Below are positions 7,408-13,690 of a stretch of DNA of 22,265 nt, piece after piece. Position 1 is the stretch's first letter, and each line of letters starts with the position of its first letter. The notes under the pieces are model-generated. The model was not told the DNA's origin and made no database searches. It saw nothing but the letters and a program-made list of their open reading frames with translations. The translations under genes were made by a program, and so were the position numbers. This stretch comes from a virus. Where the stretch lies: the IMG/VR virus record IMGVR_UViG_3300025652_000624, positions 1 to 22,265 of that record; one strand, written 5' to 3'.

Positions 7408-7731
7408 ATGGGAAAATATAACGATTATTTAAAAAAATTAGAATACAGAAATTACAAAGCACATGATACTTCTGATGGAAAAGTTATAGAAGTTGTGCAA
7501 GATGTAAGTGATATTATTGAAAGAAACAAAATAGAATATAACAACAGCTCAACAAAATGGAGTGATGAACCTCTTGGTAACAAAATAGCGTCTCTACCTA
7601 TGACAGTTGTAGATAAACTAAATCAACAAGGCATCATGAGAGGGCATCATGTATTAGACCAAAAGGCTTTTTCTAAGTGGTTAAATGACCCAGAAAACAG
7701 ATTTTTTAGAACAAAACAGGGCAGAATCTAA
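7408..7731 (+). CDS. Conserved small protein after the capsid (107 aa), function unknown
   Basis: This 107-residue protein begins MGKYNDYLKKLEYRNY and ends in FSKWLNDPENRFFRTKQGRI. The C-terminal pattern W-L-NDP-x-N-RFFRT-x-x-GR is one I recall from several podovirus-like genomes, also between the major capsid and adaptor genes, without a firm function. The position would suit a head-decoration, head-completion or assembly role. The ribosome-binding site TTAAGGA lies 8 bases before the ATG, just past the hairpin, so this gene could be the first of a separately expressed unit. Its stop abuts the next start (TAAATG). Confidence 0.8.
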   Translation: MGKYNDYLKKLEYRNYKAHDTSDGKVIEVVQDVSDIIERNKIEYNNSSTKWSDEPLGNKIASLPMTVVDKLNQQGIMRGHHVLDQKAFSKWLNDPENRFFRTKQGRI

Positions 7732-8358
7732 ATGGCATTTTTTACTGATTACGCAACACTACAAACTACAATAGCTAATTATTTAGCTCGTAGTGATCTA
7801 ACTGCATCTATACCTGAATTTATTAGGTTAGCAGAAGATAGATTAAGTAGAGATTTGCGTATAAGACAAATGTTACAAATAGCAACAACTACTATTGACT
7901 CTACTAATGGAACAGTAGAAATACCAGCAGATTTTTTAGCTATGAAAGATATACATATATCTTCTAGCGATCCTATACAAACTGTTACATTCCAATCACC
8001 TAGTAATTTCTTTAGAAATACAAGAGCATCAACATCAGGGTTACCTTCTTTTTATACTGCATTAGGTAGCGAGTTTAGATTTGCTCCGATTGGTTCTTCA
8101 ACAGATACAATACAAATGCTCTATTATGTGAAACCACCATATATGAGCTCAACAGTTTCATCAAACCTCTGGTTAGCAAATACACCTGATTTACTGCTTT
8201 ACGCAGCACTTGGTGAAGCAGAGCCTTTCTTGATGAATGATGAAAGATTAGCAACTTGGTCAGCAATGTACGACAGAGGTGTTCAATCTTTAAGTAAATC
8301 AGATGATGAGGGGGAATTTCCTGCTCATCCAATGTCTATAACAACAACTACGAGGTAA
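7732..8358 (+). CDS. Head-to-tail adaptor (T7 gp11 / SU10 adaptor-like)
   Basis: At 208 residues it is close to the 196-residue T7 gp11. The N-terminal helical part MAFFTDYATLQTTIANYLAR and IPEFIRLAEDRLSRDLRIRQ (24-43) has the common adaptor pattern (L-x-x-x-I-x-x-x-x-x-R-x-DLT-x-x-I-x-x-FI-x-LAE-x-R-x-x-RDLR). It is followed by VEIPADFLAMKDI and a beta-rich middle (FRFAPIGSS, QMLYYVKPPYMS). A C-terminal helix pair, NTPDLLLYAALGEAEPFL, is typical of the same family. In such phages the dodecameric adaptor sits under the portal and carries nozzle and fibres. Unlike T7, where adaptor and nozzle genes are adjacent, a 6-kb fibre island separates it from the nozzle candidate at 14599. Confidence 0.82.
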   Translation: MAFFTDYATLQTTIANYLARSDLTASIPEFIRLAEDRLSRDLRIRQMLQIATTTIDSTNGTVEIPADFLAMKDIHISSSDPIQTVTFQSPSNFFRNTRASTSGLPSFYTALGSEFRFAPIGSSTDTIQMLYYVKPPYMSSTVSSNLWLANTPDLLLYAALGEAEPFLMNDERLATWSAMYDRGVQSLSKSDDEGEFPAHPMSITTTTR

Positions 8359-8364
8359 ACAACA

Positions 8365-8763
8365 ATGGCTAATATGTCAGATTATTTAGAAGTAGCCCTT
8401 CTAAACGAAACACTCAATGGGGTAGCTTTTACAGCAGTTAATAACCCTTACATTTCTTTACACACAGCAGACCCTACAGATGCAGGTACTGGTGCAGAAG
8501 TTTCTACTTCAGGCACTTCTTACGCTAGAGTTGCTTCTTCTTTTGCAACAGCTTCTGGAACTTCAGGAGCAGTAGTAACAGATGCAACAGCAACCTTTCC
8601 TACAGCAACAGCTAATTGGGGAACAGTAGGATGGATTGGTCTTTGGGATGCAGCTTCTAGTGGTAACTTGCTTTACCATACAGCTTTAGATGCTCCTAAA
8701 ACAATTGATTCAGGGGATATTTTTAAGATCACTGCTGGTAACTTATCAGTAACATTAGCATAG
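8365..8763 (+). CDS. Small fibre/appendage structural protein (132 aa)
   Basis: This 132-residue protein has one N-terminal helix (MSDYLEVALLNETLNG) and then a compact beta-sandwich-like body. PYISLHTADPTDAGTGAEVS, SYARVA, ATFPTATANWGTVGWIGLWD and GNLLYHTALDAPKTIDSGD are characteristic. I recall this pattern (LHTADP...GTEVS...SYARV...FPxATAxWGTVTHxGIxDAxxxGNLLxxG...VxxGD) from many phages, where it is called a tail- or head-fibre protein. The expected trimeric or decorating role has not been tested here. Its start is preceded by ACGAGGTAAACAACA, a good ribosome-binding site. It opens the fibre island. Confidence 0.82.
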   Translation: MANMSDYLEVALLNETLNGVAFTAVNNPYISLHTADPTDAGTGAEVSTSGTSYARVASSFATASGTSGAVVTDATATFPTATANWGTVGWIGLWDAASSGNLLYHTALDAPKTIDSGDIFKITAGNLSVTLA

Positions 8764-8773
8764 AGGATTAATC

Positions 8774-9262
8774 ATGGCACTTGTATTTAAAGACAGAGTC
8801 AAAGAAACGACTACGACTTCTGGTACTGGCACAGTTACACTTGCAGGTGCTTCAGATGGTTTTCAGGCTTTTACTGTAATTGGTAATGCAAACACTACTT
8901 ACTACACACTTGTTAGTGGTGAAAACTTTGAGGTAGGTTTAGGTACTTATACTTTATCAGGCACAACTTTATCAAGAGATACAGTTTTAGAATCTAGTAA
9001 TAGTGGTTCTAAAATATCACTATCTGGAACAAGTGATGTATTTTGTACTTATCCAGCAGAAAAAGCTGTAGCTCAAGATTCAAATAATAATGCAATAGCA
9101 CCACAACATCTTGCATCAAATGGTATTTTTACAAACAAAAATGAGGTAGCTACAAATTACACATTTGTTGCTAATCATAATGGAATGTCGGCAGGTCCAG
9201 TTACTGTAGCAAGTGGTGTAACAGTAACAGTTCCTAGTGGCTCTAATTGGGTGATCGTATAA
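8774..9262 (+). CDS. Tail-fibre-like protein with conserved C-terminal GPVTVASGV module
   Basis: This 162-residue protein has two recognisable modules. Residues 1-95, beginning MALVFKDRVKETTTTSGTGT and containing GFQAFTVIGNANTTYY, LSRDTVLESS and DVFCTYPAEK, form a module I recall in very many phage fibre or baseplate-associated proteins. Residues 121-162 (NKNEVATNYTFVANHNGMSA, then GPVTVASGVTVTVPSGSNWV) match a common C-terminal fibre tip or assembly module. It would be a virion appendage protein or an adaptor for longer fibres. A GAGGATTAATC ribosome site precedes the start. Its stop shares a base with the next gene. Confidence 0.8.
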   Translation: MALVFKDRVKETTTTSGTGTVTLAGASDGFQAFTVIGNANTTYYTLVSGENFEVGLGTYTLSGTTLSRDTVLESSNSGSKISLSGTSDVFCTYPAEKAVAQDSNNNAIAPQHLASNGIFTNKNEVATNYTFVANHNGMSAGPVTVASGVTVTVPSGSNWVIV

Positions 9263-10932
9263 TGGCTACAACAATAAATGCAGATACAAGTAATGGTTTA
9301 AAAATAACTTCAGATACTTCTGGCGTAATAGAATTTCAATCAGCAGGGACTACAAAAGCAGGAGTTAATTCAACAGGTCTTACTGGAGATGGTTCTCAAT
9401 TAACTGGTATAAGTTCTGTTCCAACAAATTTACAAATAACTAAAGCAGTTACAGGAGCAGTAACAGCTTTAAGAGGTGTTTCTAATGCTGCTAGTACTGG
9501 TAATGTAGGCACTTATCCTGTTGGTAATACTGTTGGTTCTGCTACTAATACAACAATGGCAGGACTTGTTCAGAATAATGGTACTGGTAAGACAGCAATT
9601 AAAGCTGCTGGTGGAAACAGAAATTCTTCTAATACCTCTAAAACTGATATGACAGTATTTGGACAATATTTAAATGGAAGTAATGTTTGGGTAAATAATA
9701 GTACAGGGTTAACAGTTGTTGCTCCTGATGAACTGGGTAGTGGTGCTAATTTTGAAATTGATAATGGTGTTGCTTATATTTGGAGAACACCAGACGGAAA
9801 ATTTCAAGTAGCTAATTTTGCTAGAGGTAATAATGGTACATATGCAACAGCGTGTGTAATTATGTATACTGTTGTTGTTAATGAATCTACAGGAGCACCA
9901 TCTGTAACAGGAACTGCTCGTCAAGCAACTTTTGGCGTTGGTGTTGGAACAGGTTCAGCAGGAACATCTGGTTTTGCTGCAAAAATATATGGCGAAGATA
10001 GGATTCAAGTAAGACTACAAGCTAACACTTATGGGTATTTTGAATTTTATTATGATACAGATTCTGGATGGGCAGCTCCTACAACTTCTGATGTAACTAG
10101 ATACGATTATACTTATGGCTATGAAATGAGTACAGTAAATAATAATGCTCTAGCTGTAAATCAATACCAAAAATTATCTGGACTAGAAAATGCTGCTGCT
10201 AATAGATTTATACAAGTAGCTCCCAATGGTTTAAGAACACTAGTAGTAGCTTCTCATGTTATCCAAAGCACTACTCCTGTTAATATAACTTTATCTGCGG
10301 ATTATGATTCAGATGGACAAACTTCAATGTTAGATTCTACCCATTGTATACAGATATATGTAGATACTGGTGGTAATAGAAAGATGAAAACTTTTACAAT
10401 AGCAGCAGATGGTGCTTCAGTTACATTAATTGATACTTTTGTATTGCCATCAGGAACTGAATCAACTAAACATTTTGTATTTAAAGATAGTAAAAATTTC
10501 GTACTAGCAAACTCTCCAGATGCAGCTGGAATAATTAATAGTGTTGGATTAGATACTGATTTTAGTATTTTAGGAACAAATATAAAAACTTCAGCACTTG
10601 CTTCTGCACAGGTAAATTATTCAGGTTCAGGTAATGTATTTAATGTTTGGAATTTACTTCTTGGTGTATATGGATTTCAAACTTATACAGTTAATGCTTA
10701 TTCTACTCCTCCTTTTAATTATGGTGGTGTAGCAGCAACTACAGCTTCATCTGGAAATGTAAGTGTATATGTTTCAGGAGTAGTTCCTGGATATTCAGGT
10801 ATGACAGTTAATGAAGTTTTTTATATTAACAATACTTTTGATGGCACATTCACAAATAATGCTAATTTAGGAACTCCTAGAGTTGGAAAAGCTATTAGCC
10901 AAACAGAAATTTTATTAGGAGAAGTATTATAA
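9262..10932 (+). CDS. Large tail-fibre protein (556 aa)
   Basis: This is the largest fibre gene of the window. The N-terminus MATTINADTSNGLKITSDTS, then GVIEFQSAGTTKAG and LTGDGSQLTGI (to about residue 47), is the common virion-attachment module of phage fibres. A long Ser/Thr/Gly/Asn-rich beta body follows (about 50-500), and the end GTPRVGKAISQTEILLGEVL resembles the capping segment of repetitive surface proteins. I start it at 9262, not at the in-frame ATG at 9247. The 9262 start gives the TAATG overlap used all over this window, and the start MATTIN is shared with the paralogue at 11782. No enzymatic domain is seen. It probably contacts the host receptor. Confidence 0.85.
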   Translation: MATTINADTSNGLKITSDTSGVIEFQSAGTTKAGVNSTGLTGDGSQLTGISSVPTNLQITKAVTGAVTALRGVSNAASTGNVGTYPVGNTVGSATNTTMAGLVQNNGTGKTAIKAAGGNRNSSNTSKTDMTVFGQYLNGSNVWVNNSTGLTVVAPDELGSGANFEIDNGVAYIWRTPDGKFQVANFARGNNGTYATACVIMYTVVVNESTGAPSVTGTARQATFGVGVGTGSAGTSGFAAKIYGEDRIQVRLQANTYGYFEFYYDTDSGWAAPTTSDVTRYDYTYGYEMSTVNNNALAVNQYQKLSGLENAAANRFIQVAPNGLRTLVVASHVIQSTTPVNITLSADYDSDGQTSMLDSTHCIQIYVDTGGNRKMKTFTIAADGASVTLIDTFVLPSGTESTKHFVFKDSKNFVLANSPDAAGIINSVGLDTDFSILGTNIKTSALASAQVNYSGSGNVFNVWNLLLGVYGFQTYTVNAYSTPPFNYGGVAATTASSGNVSVYVSGVVPGYSGMTVNEVFYINNTFDGTFTNNANLGTPRVGKAISQTEILLGEVL

Positions 10933-11162
10933 TGACTAATTTAATTAACCCAAATTTAAAAACACATTGCAAACAATTGTTAGTAGATACAGACTGGACA
11001 GATTTACCAAACAATACTTTAACACCAGAATGTAAAGCAGCATTTCAAGAATGGAGAAAATTAATAAGAACAGTTTTATTACAAGATCCTCTACAAGATG
11101 TTTATTTTGATGATGGAAGTAATTTGCCACCTCAACCAATAGAAGAATGGAGTAATAGCTAA
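10932..11162 (+). CDS. Putative tail-fibre assembly chaperone-like protein (76 aa)
   Basis: This 76-residue protein reads NPNLKTHCKQLLVDTDWTDL, then PNNTLTPECKAAFQEWRKLI and NLPPQPIEEW. The pattern (R/K-x-x-LL-x-x-TDWT-x-LP-x-x-x-L-...-W-x-x-YR-x-x-LR-...-P-x-P) is that of phage tail-assembly chaperones that help fold or mount fibre proteins. It directly follows the large fibre gene and overlaps its stop by one base, with AGGAGAAG inside the end of the fibre gene as ribosome site. It is probably dedicated to that fibre. It could instead remain in the virion as a small fibre partner. Confidence 0.72.
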   Translation: MTNLINPNLKTHCKQLLVDTDWTDLPNNTLTPECKAAFQEWRKLIRTVLLQDPLQDVYFDDGSNLPPQPIEEWSNS

Positions 11163-11782
11163 TGGCTAGTATAAAATTAACAGGTGATTCAAGTGGAGTG
11201 ATCACAGTATCAGCTCCAGCAGCAGCAGGAACTAATACACTTACATTACCTGCAACGACAGGGACAATATTAGATACTAATAGTGCTTTAGTTTCTAGCA
11301 AATTAACTGGAGCTTTACCTGCTATTAGTGGTGCAGCTTTAACAGGGATTTCTAGTGGAGGTGTAACTCATTTAGGAACATTAACAACTACAAGTGGAAC
11401 AACCCAAGCTCTAGCTGCTCAAAATTTTAGTTTATATAATCAAATATGGATTGTTACTGATAATGTAAGTGCTGGTGGTGCTGCTGATTTTCAAGTAGGA
11501 CTTAATGGCGACGCAGTTATAAATGTAAGTGCTCAAATTCCAGCAGCTTCAGGTATGTGGGCATGGTTTAGAATTGATTTAAGAACTAATACTTTTCTTA
11601 ATACTTTTGCTTATCCAGCAGCAGCTACATCTGGTTCAGGCACATTTGATAATTTACCAACAACAGGTGGTTATTATAATTTAAGTACAAATTACAGAGC
11701 AGTAACAAGTGGTGCTATAACTATAGCAATGGAAGGACAAACTTTTGATGCTGGTTCAGCAGAAATATATGGAGTTAAATAA
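11162..11782 (+). CDS. Tail-fibre protein, first of two tandem paralogues (206 aa)
   Basis: The N-terminal module (residues 1-60) is of the type GDSSGVITVSAPAAAGTNTL plus TLPATTGTIL, a very common virion-attachment sequence in phage fibres. From about residue 65 the protein shares a C-terminal domain of roughly 140 residues with its neighbour at 11782: GVTHLGTLTTTSGTTQ at the start, a FRIDLRTN centre and TFDAGSAEIYGVK at the end. The domain is beta-rich and may be a receptor-binding head. The different N-termini suggest module shuffling. It is linked by TAATG overlaps on both sides. Confidence 0.82.
   Translation: MASIKLTGDSSGVITVSAPAAAGTNTLTLPATTGTILDTNSALVSSKLTGALPAISGAALTGISSGGVTHLGTLTTTSGTTQALAAQNFSLYNQIWIVTDNVSAGGAADFQVGLNGDAVINVSAQIPAASGMWAWFRIDLRTNTFLNTFAYPAAATSGSGTFDNLPTTGGYYNLSTNYRAVTSGAITIAMEGQTFDAGSAEIYGVK
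11355..11376 (+). repeat. 22-bp direct repeat at a fibre module junction, copy 1
   Basis: This segment is identical to 11951-11972 over 22 bases. It encodes GGVTHLG at the start of the C-terminal domain shared by the two tandem fibre paralogues. Upstream of it the two genes are unrelated, so it marks the boundary at which N-terminal modules were exchanged or the domain was duplicated. Confidence 0.7.
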
Positions 11783-12390
11783 TGGCAACAACAATAAATG
11801 GTTCTACAGGTGCTAGTCAAATACAAGACAATACTGTTAGCAATGCTAAAGTAGCAGATGATGCTATTGGTATAGCAGAGTTATCAGCAACAGGCACAGC
11901 ATCTAGTTCTACATTTTTAAGAGGTGATAATGCTTGGGCAACACCAAGTGGTGGAGGTGTAACTCATTTAGGCACAATGACTACAACATCAGGTACAACT
12001 CAAACAATAACAGGATTAGATTTTACTGACTTAAATTTCTTAATTTTTGTTGTGGCACAAGTTAGTCATTCAGATACAGGTGGAAGTAGAAAATTACAAA
12101 TTGGTATAGCAGGTAATGCAGATTTCGCAGTAGGCGACCCAGTAGCAAATGGTAATTGTTCTATAGGACAATTGATATTTGATTTAAGGTCAAATATAGG
12201 TCATTTTCCACAATCACCAGGTAACACTCCAATTACATCAGGTTCTGATTTTGTGGGTGGTGGTACAGGACATTTACGATATAACATAGGAACAAATTTA
12301 AGGTCATCTTCTAGCACATCTGTTAGCTGTTCTTGGGAATCATCAGCTACATTTGATAATGGAAAAATAGAAGTTTATGGATGTAAATAA
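11782..12390 (+). CDS. Tail-fibre protein, second of two tandem paralogues (202 aa)
   Basis: The N-terminus MATTINGSTGASQIQDNTVS is followed by IAELSATGTASSSTFLRGDN and AWATP (to about residue 55), again a standard phage fibre shaft module but unlike that of the preceding paralogue. From about residue 57 the domain shared with the 11162 gene follows: GGGVTHLGTMTTTSGTTQ, LIFDLRSN and TFDNGKIEVYGCK. Both end in the sequence E-(I/V)-YG-x-K. The shared domain is diverged through its middle, as expected if each copy has been selected for a different ligand. The start MATTIN repeats that of the large fibre at 9262. Confidence 0.82.
   Translation: MATTINGSTGASQIQDNTVSNAKVADDAIGIAELSATGTASSSTFLRGDNAWATPSGGGVTHLGTMTTTSGTTQTITGLDFTDLNFLIFVVAQVSHSDTGGSRKLQIGIAGNADFAVGDPVANGNCSIGQLIFDLRSNIGHFPQSPGNTPITSGSDFVGGGTGHLRYNIGTNLRSSSSTSVSCSWESSATFDNGKIEVYGCK
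11951..11972 (+). repeat. 22-bp direct repeat at a fibre module junction, copy 2
   Basis: This is an exact copy of 11355-11376, 596 bases away and in the same reading context (GGVTHLG). Recombination between the copies would delete one paralogue's N-terminus cleanly and fuse the other's shaft to the second tip domain. Confidence 0.7.
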
Positions 12391-12409
12391 TTAATTAACT
12401 AGGAGCAAT
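12391..12409 (+). promoter_or_regulatory. Repeated intergenic element TTAATTAACTAGGAGCAAT, copy 2
   Basis: Directly after the stop at 12388-12390, the sequence TTAATTAACTAGGAGCAAT repeats the element at 1272-1291 with one base fewer. Here its GGAG lies 8 bases before the ATG at 12413 and serves well as a ribosome-binding site. Whether the A+T part is a promoter is open. Confidence 0.3.
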
Positions 12410-12412
12410 AAA

Positions 12413-12664
12413 ATGGCAGCAGAAAAAAACACAATAGTAACTAACCATCCTGATGGAACTCAAACTACAGAAGTTGTAGATTGGACACCAGAAGAATTAG
12501 CAGCTCATGCAGAAGCAGAAGCTAATGCTTGGAAAGGTAATAGACAATCAGCTTATCCATCTATAGGTGACCAACTAGATATGCAGTATTGGGACAGTGT
12601 AAATAACACAACAACATGGGCAGATGCAATAGCACAAGTAAAAACAGATAATCCAAAAGGATAA
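12413..12664 (+). CDS. Small conserved fibre-associated protein, YPSIGDQLDM family (83 aa)
   Basis: This 83-residue protein contains NRQSAYPSIGDQLDMQYWDS (residues 43-62) followed by TTTWADAIAQVKTDNPK. The pattern R-x-x-x-YP-x-IGDQLD-x-x-x-x...W-x-D-x-I-x-x-VK-x-x-x-PK is very common in small phage proteins located beside tail-fibre genes. I recall them as tail-fibre-associated or assembly proteins. The N-terminal half (VVDWTPEELAAHAEAEANAW) is helical. The element at 12391-12409 supplies the ribosome site. It may be a chaperone or a capping partner for the preceding fibres. Confidence 0.78.
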   Translation: MAAEKNTIVTNHPDGTQTTEVVDWTPEELAAHAEAEANAWKGNRQSAYPSIGDQLDMQYWDSVNNTTTWADAIAQVKTDNPKG

Positions 12665-12667
12665 ACA

Positions 12668-13213
12668 ATGTTTGGTATAAGTACATATTCAGAAGTACCA
12701 TTCAGCTCGTTAGCAAGTTCTACATTTAGTGGAATTGCAGCAATTAATGGAACTGCAACTGTAACTGTACTGACAGCAGGACAATTTGTTTATGGAACTG
12801 GAAGTGTAAATGGTACAGCTACTTTATCAGTTATAACTACTGGTCAGATTGTAGAGGGAAATGCTGGAATAAATGGAACAGCTACTTTAGCTGTAATAAC
12901 ATCAGGTCAAATAGTATTAGGTACTGGAGCAATAGTAGGAACAGGCACAGTAGTTGCTTTATCTGCTGGACAGTTTGTTTATGGAACAGGCTCTATATCT
13001 GGAACTGGTACATTACAAGGAATAGGTGGTTTTACAGTATCAGCACAGGGAAGTATTATTGGTTCTGCAACTGTAACTGCAAGTAGCACAGTTACTTGGT
13101 CAGGTAATGCAGCAATATCAGCAACAGGAACAGTAGTCGTAGATGGACATATTCAAGGTAATAATTGGACAGTAGTACCTGTAACTTCAAACACATGGAA
13201 TAGGATAGCGTAA
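12668..13213 (+). CDS. Repeat-containing fibre protein built of 21-residue beta repeats (181 aa)
   Basis: After an N-terminal cap (MFGISTYSEVPFSSLASS), residues 38-160 consist of about six repeats of 21 residues, each of the form GQFVYGTGSVNGTATLSVIT. They begin at Gly38, 59, 80, 101, 121 and 142; the fourth is one residue short. An incomplete unit precedes them (AAINGTATVTVLTA). Such regular V/I/G/T repeats suggest a beta-helix or stacked-hairpin fibre shaft. The end NNWTVVPVTSNTWNRIA resembles the C-terminal WTxxxxxSNTWxxI segment of similar marine phage proteins that I recall. A GGAT ribosome site precedes the start, overlapping the end of the previous gene. No enzyme domain is seen. Confidence 0.8.
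   Translation: MFGISTYSEVPFSSLASSTFSGIAAINGTATVTVLTAGQFVYGTGSVNGTATLSVITTGQIVEGNAGINGTATLAVITSGQIVLGTGAIVGTGTVVALSAGQFVYGTGSISGTGTLQGIGGFTVSAQGSIIGSATVTASSTVTWSGNAAISATGTVVVDGHIQGNNWTVVPVTSNTWNRIA
12779..13147 (+). repeat. Tandem 63-bp coding repeats in a fibre gene
   Basis: About six in-frame units of 63 bases (one of 60) encode the 21-residue beta repeats. The first and fourth units begin with nearly identical 23-base segments (12779-12801 and 12968-12990, two differences) exactly 189 bases apart. The repeats could change number by slippage or recombination and so alter shaft length. Confidence 0.7.
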
Positions 13214-13216
13214 ATT

Positions 13217-13690
13217 ATGAGCAGAGATAAAATATCAGAATGGTCAGCAACAGCAGGTTCTAATACTGATGTAGGTGGAATTAATATTAATGAGGGTTGC
13301 CCTCCAGCTACGATCAATAATGCTATTAGAGAAATAATGGCTCAAGTTAAAGATTTTTCTACAGGTTATGATAATGATAATTTTGTAGTCGGTGGAAATT
13401 TAACAGTAGATGGTACAACAACTTTAACAGGAGTTCCTACTGGACCAACAGCAGTTGCTGGAACAAACACAACTCAATTAGCTACTACAGCTTTTGTTCA
13501 AACAAAAGTAGGTACTGTAGGCACAATGGCAGCTCAAAGTTCTGGTGCAGTTAATATTACTGGTGGCACTATTGCTGGTACAACTATAAATTCAATTACT
13601 GTAGGAAGTAATGGTAGTGGAACAAAAACTGTTTCTGCATCTAATCCTACTGGTGGTTCTGATGGTGATATTTGGTATAAGGTAGACTAA
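13217..13690 (+). CDS. Tail-fibre/appendage protein, INEGCPPATINNAIREIMAQ family (157 aa)
   Basis: The N-terminus ISEWSATAGSNTDVGGININ followed by EGCPPATINNAIREIMAQVK (27-46) is a module I recall from a great many phage fibres, especially marine ones, where it links fibres to the tail. Then come VGGNLTVDGTTTLTG and GPTAVAGTNTTQLATTAFVQ (about 76-95), a typical fibre shaft/coil segment. The C-terminus GGSDGDIWYKVD is of the type found where a fibre is joined to the next polypeptide. It may form a complex with the poly-glycine protein that follows directly (TAAATG). Confidence 0.82.
   Translation: MSRDKISEWSATAGSNTDVGGININEGCPPATINNAIREIMAQVKDFSTGYDNDNFVVGGNLTVDGTTTLTGVPTGPTAVAGTNTTQLATTAFVQTKVGTVGTMAAQSSGAVNITGGTIAGTTINSITVGSNGSGTKTVSASNPTGGSDGDIWYKVD

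Noticed and set aside
9247-9261. Upstream in-frame ATG for the large fibre (would add MGDRI)
   Set aside because: It lies within the conserved end of the preceding gene, while the ATG at 9262 gives the TAATG junction used throughout and the MATTIN start shared with the paralogue at 11782.
12779-13147. Possible CRISPR-like or satellite repeat
   Set aside because: The repeats are in frame with a fibre gene, contiguous, and conserved as protein, with no unique spacers.
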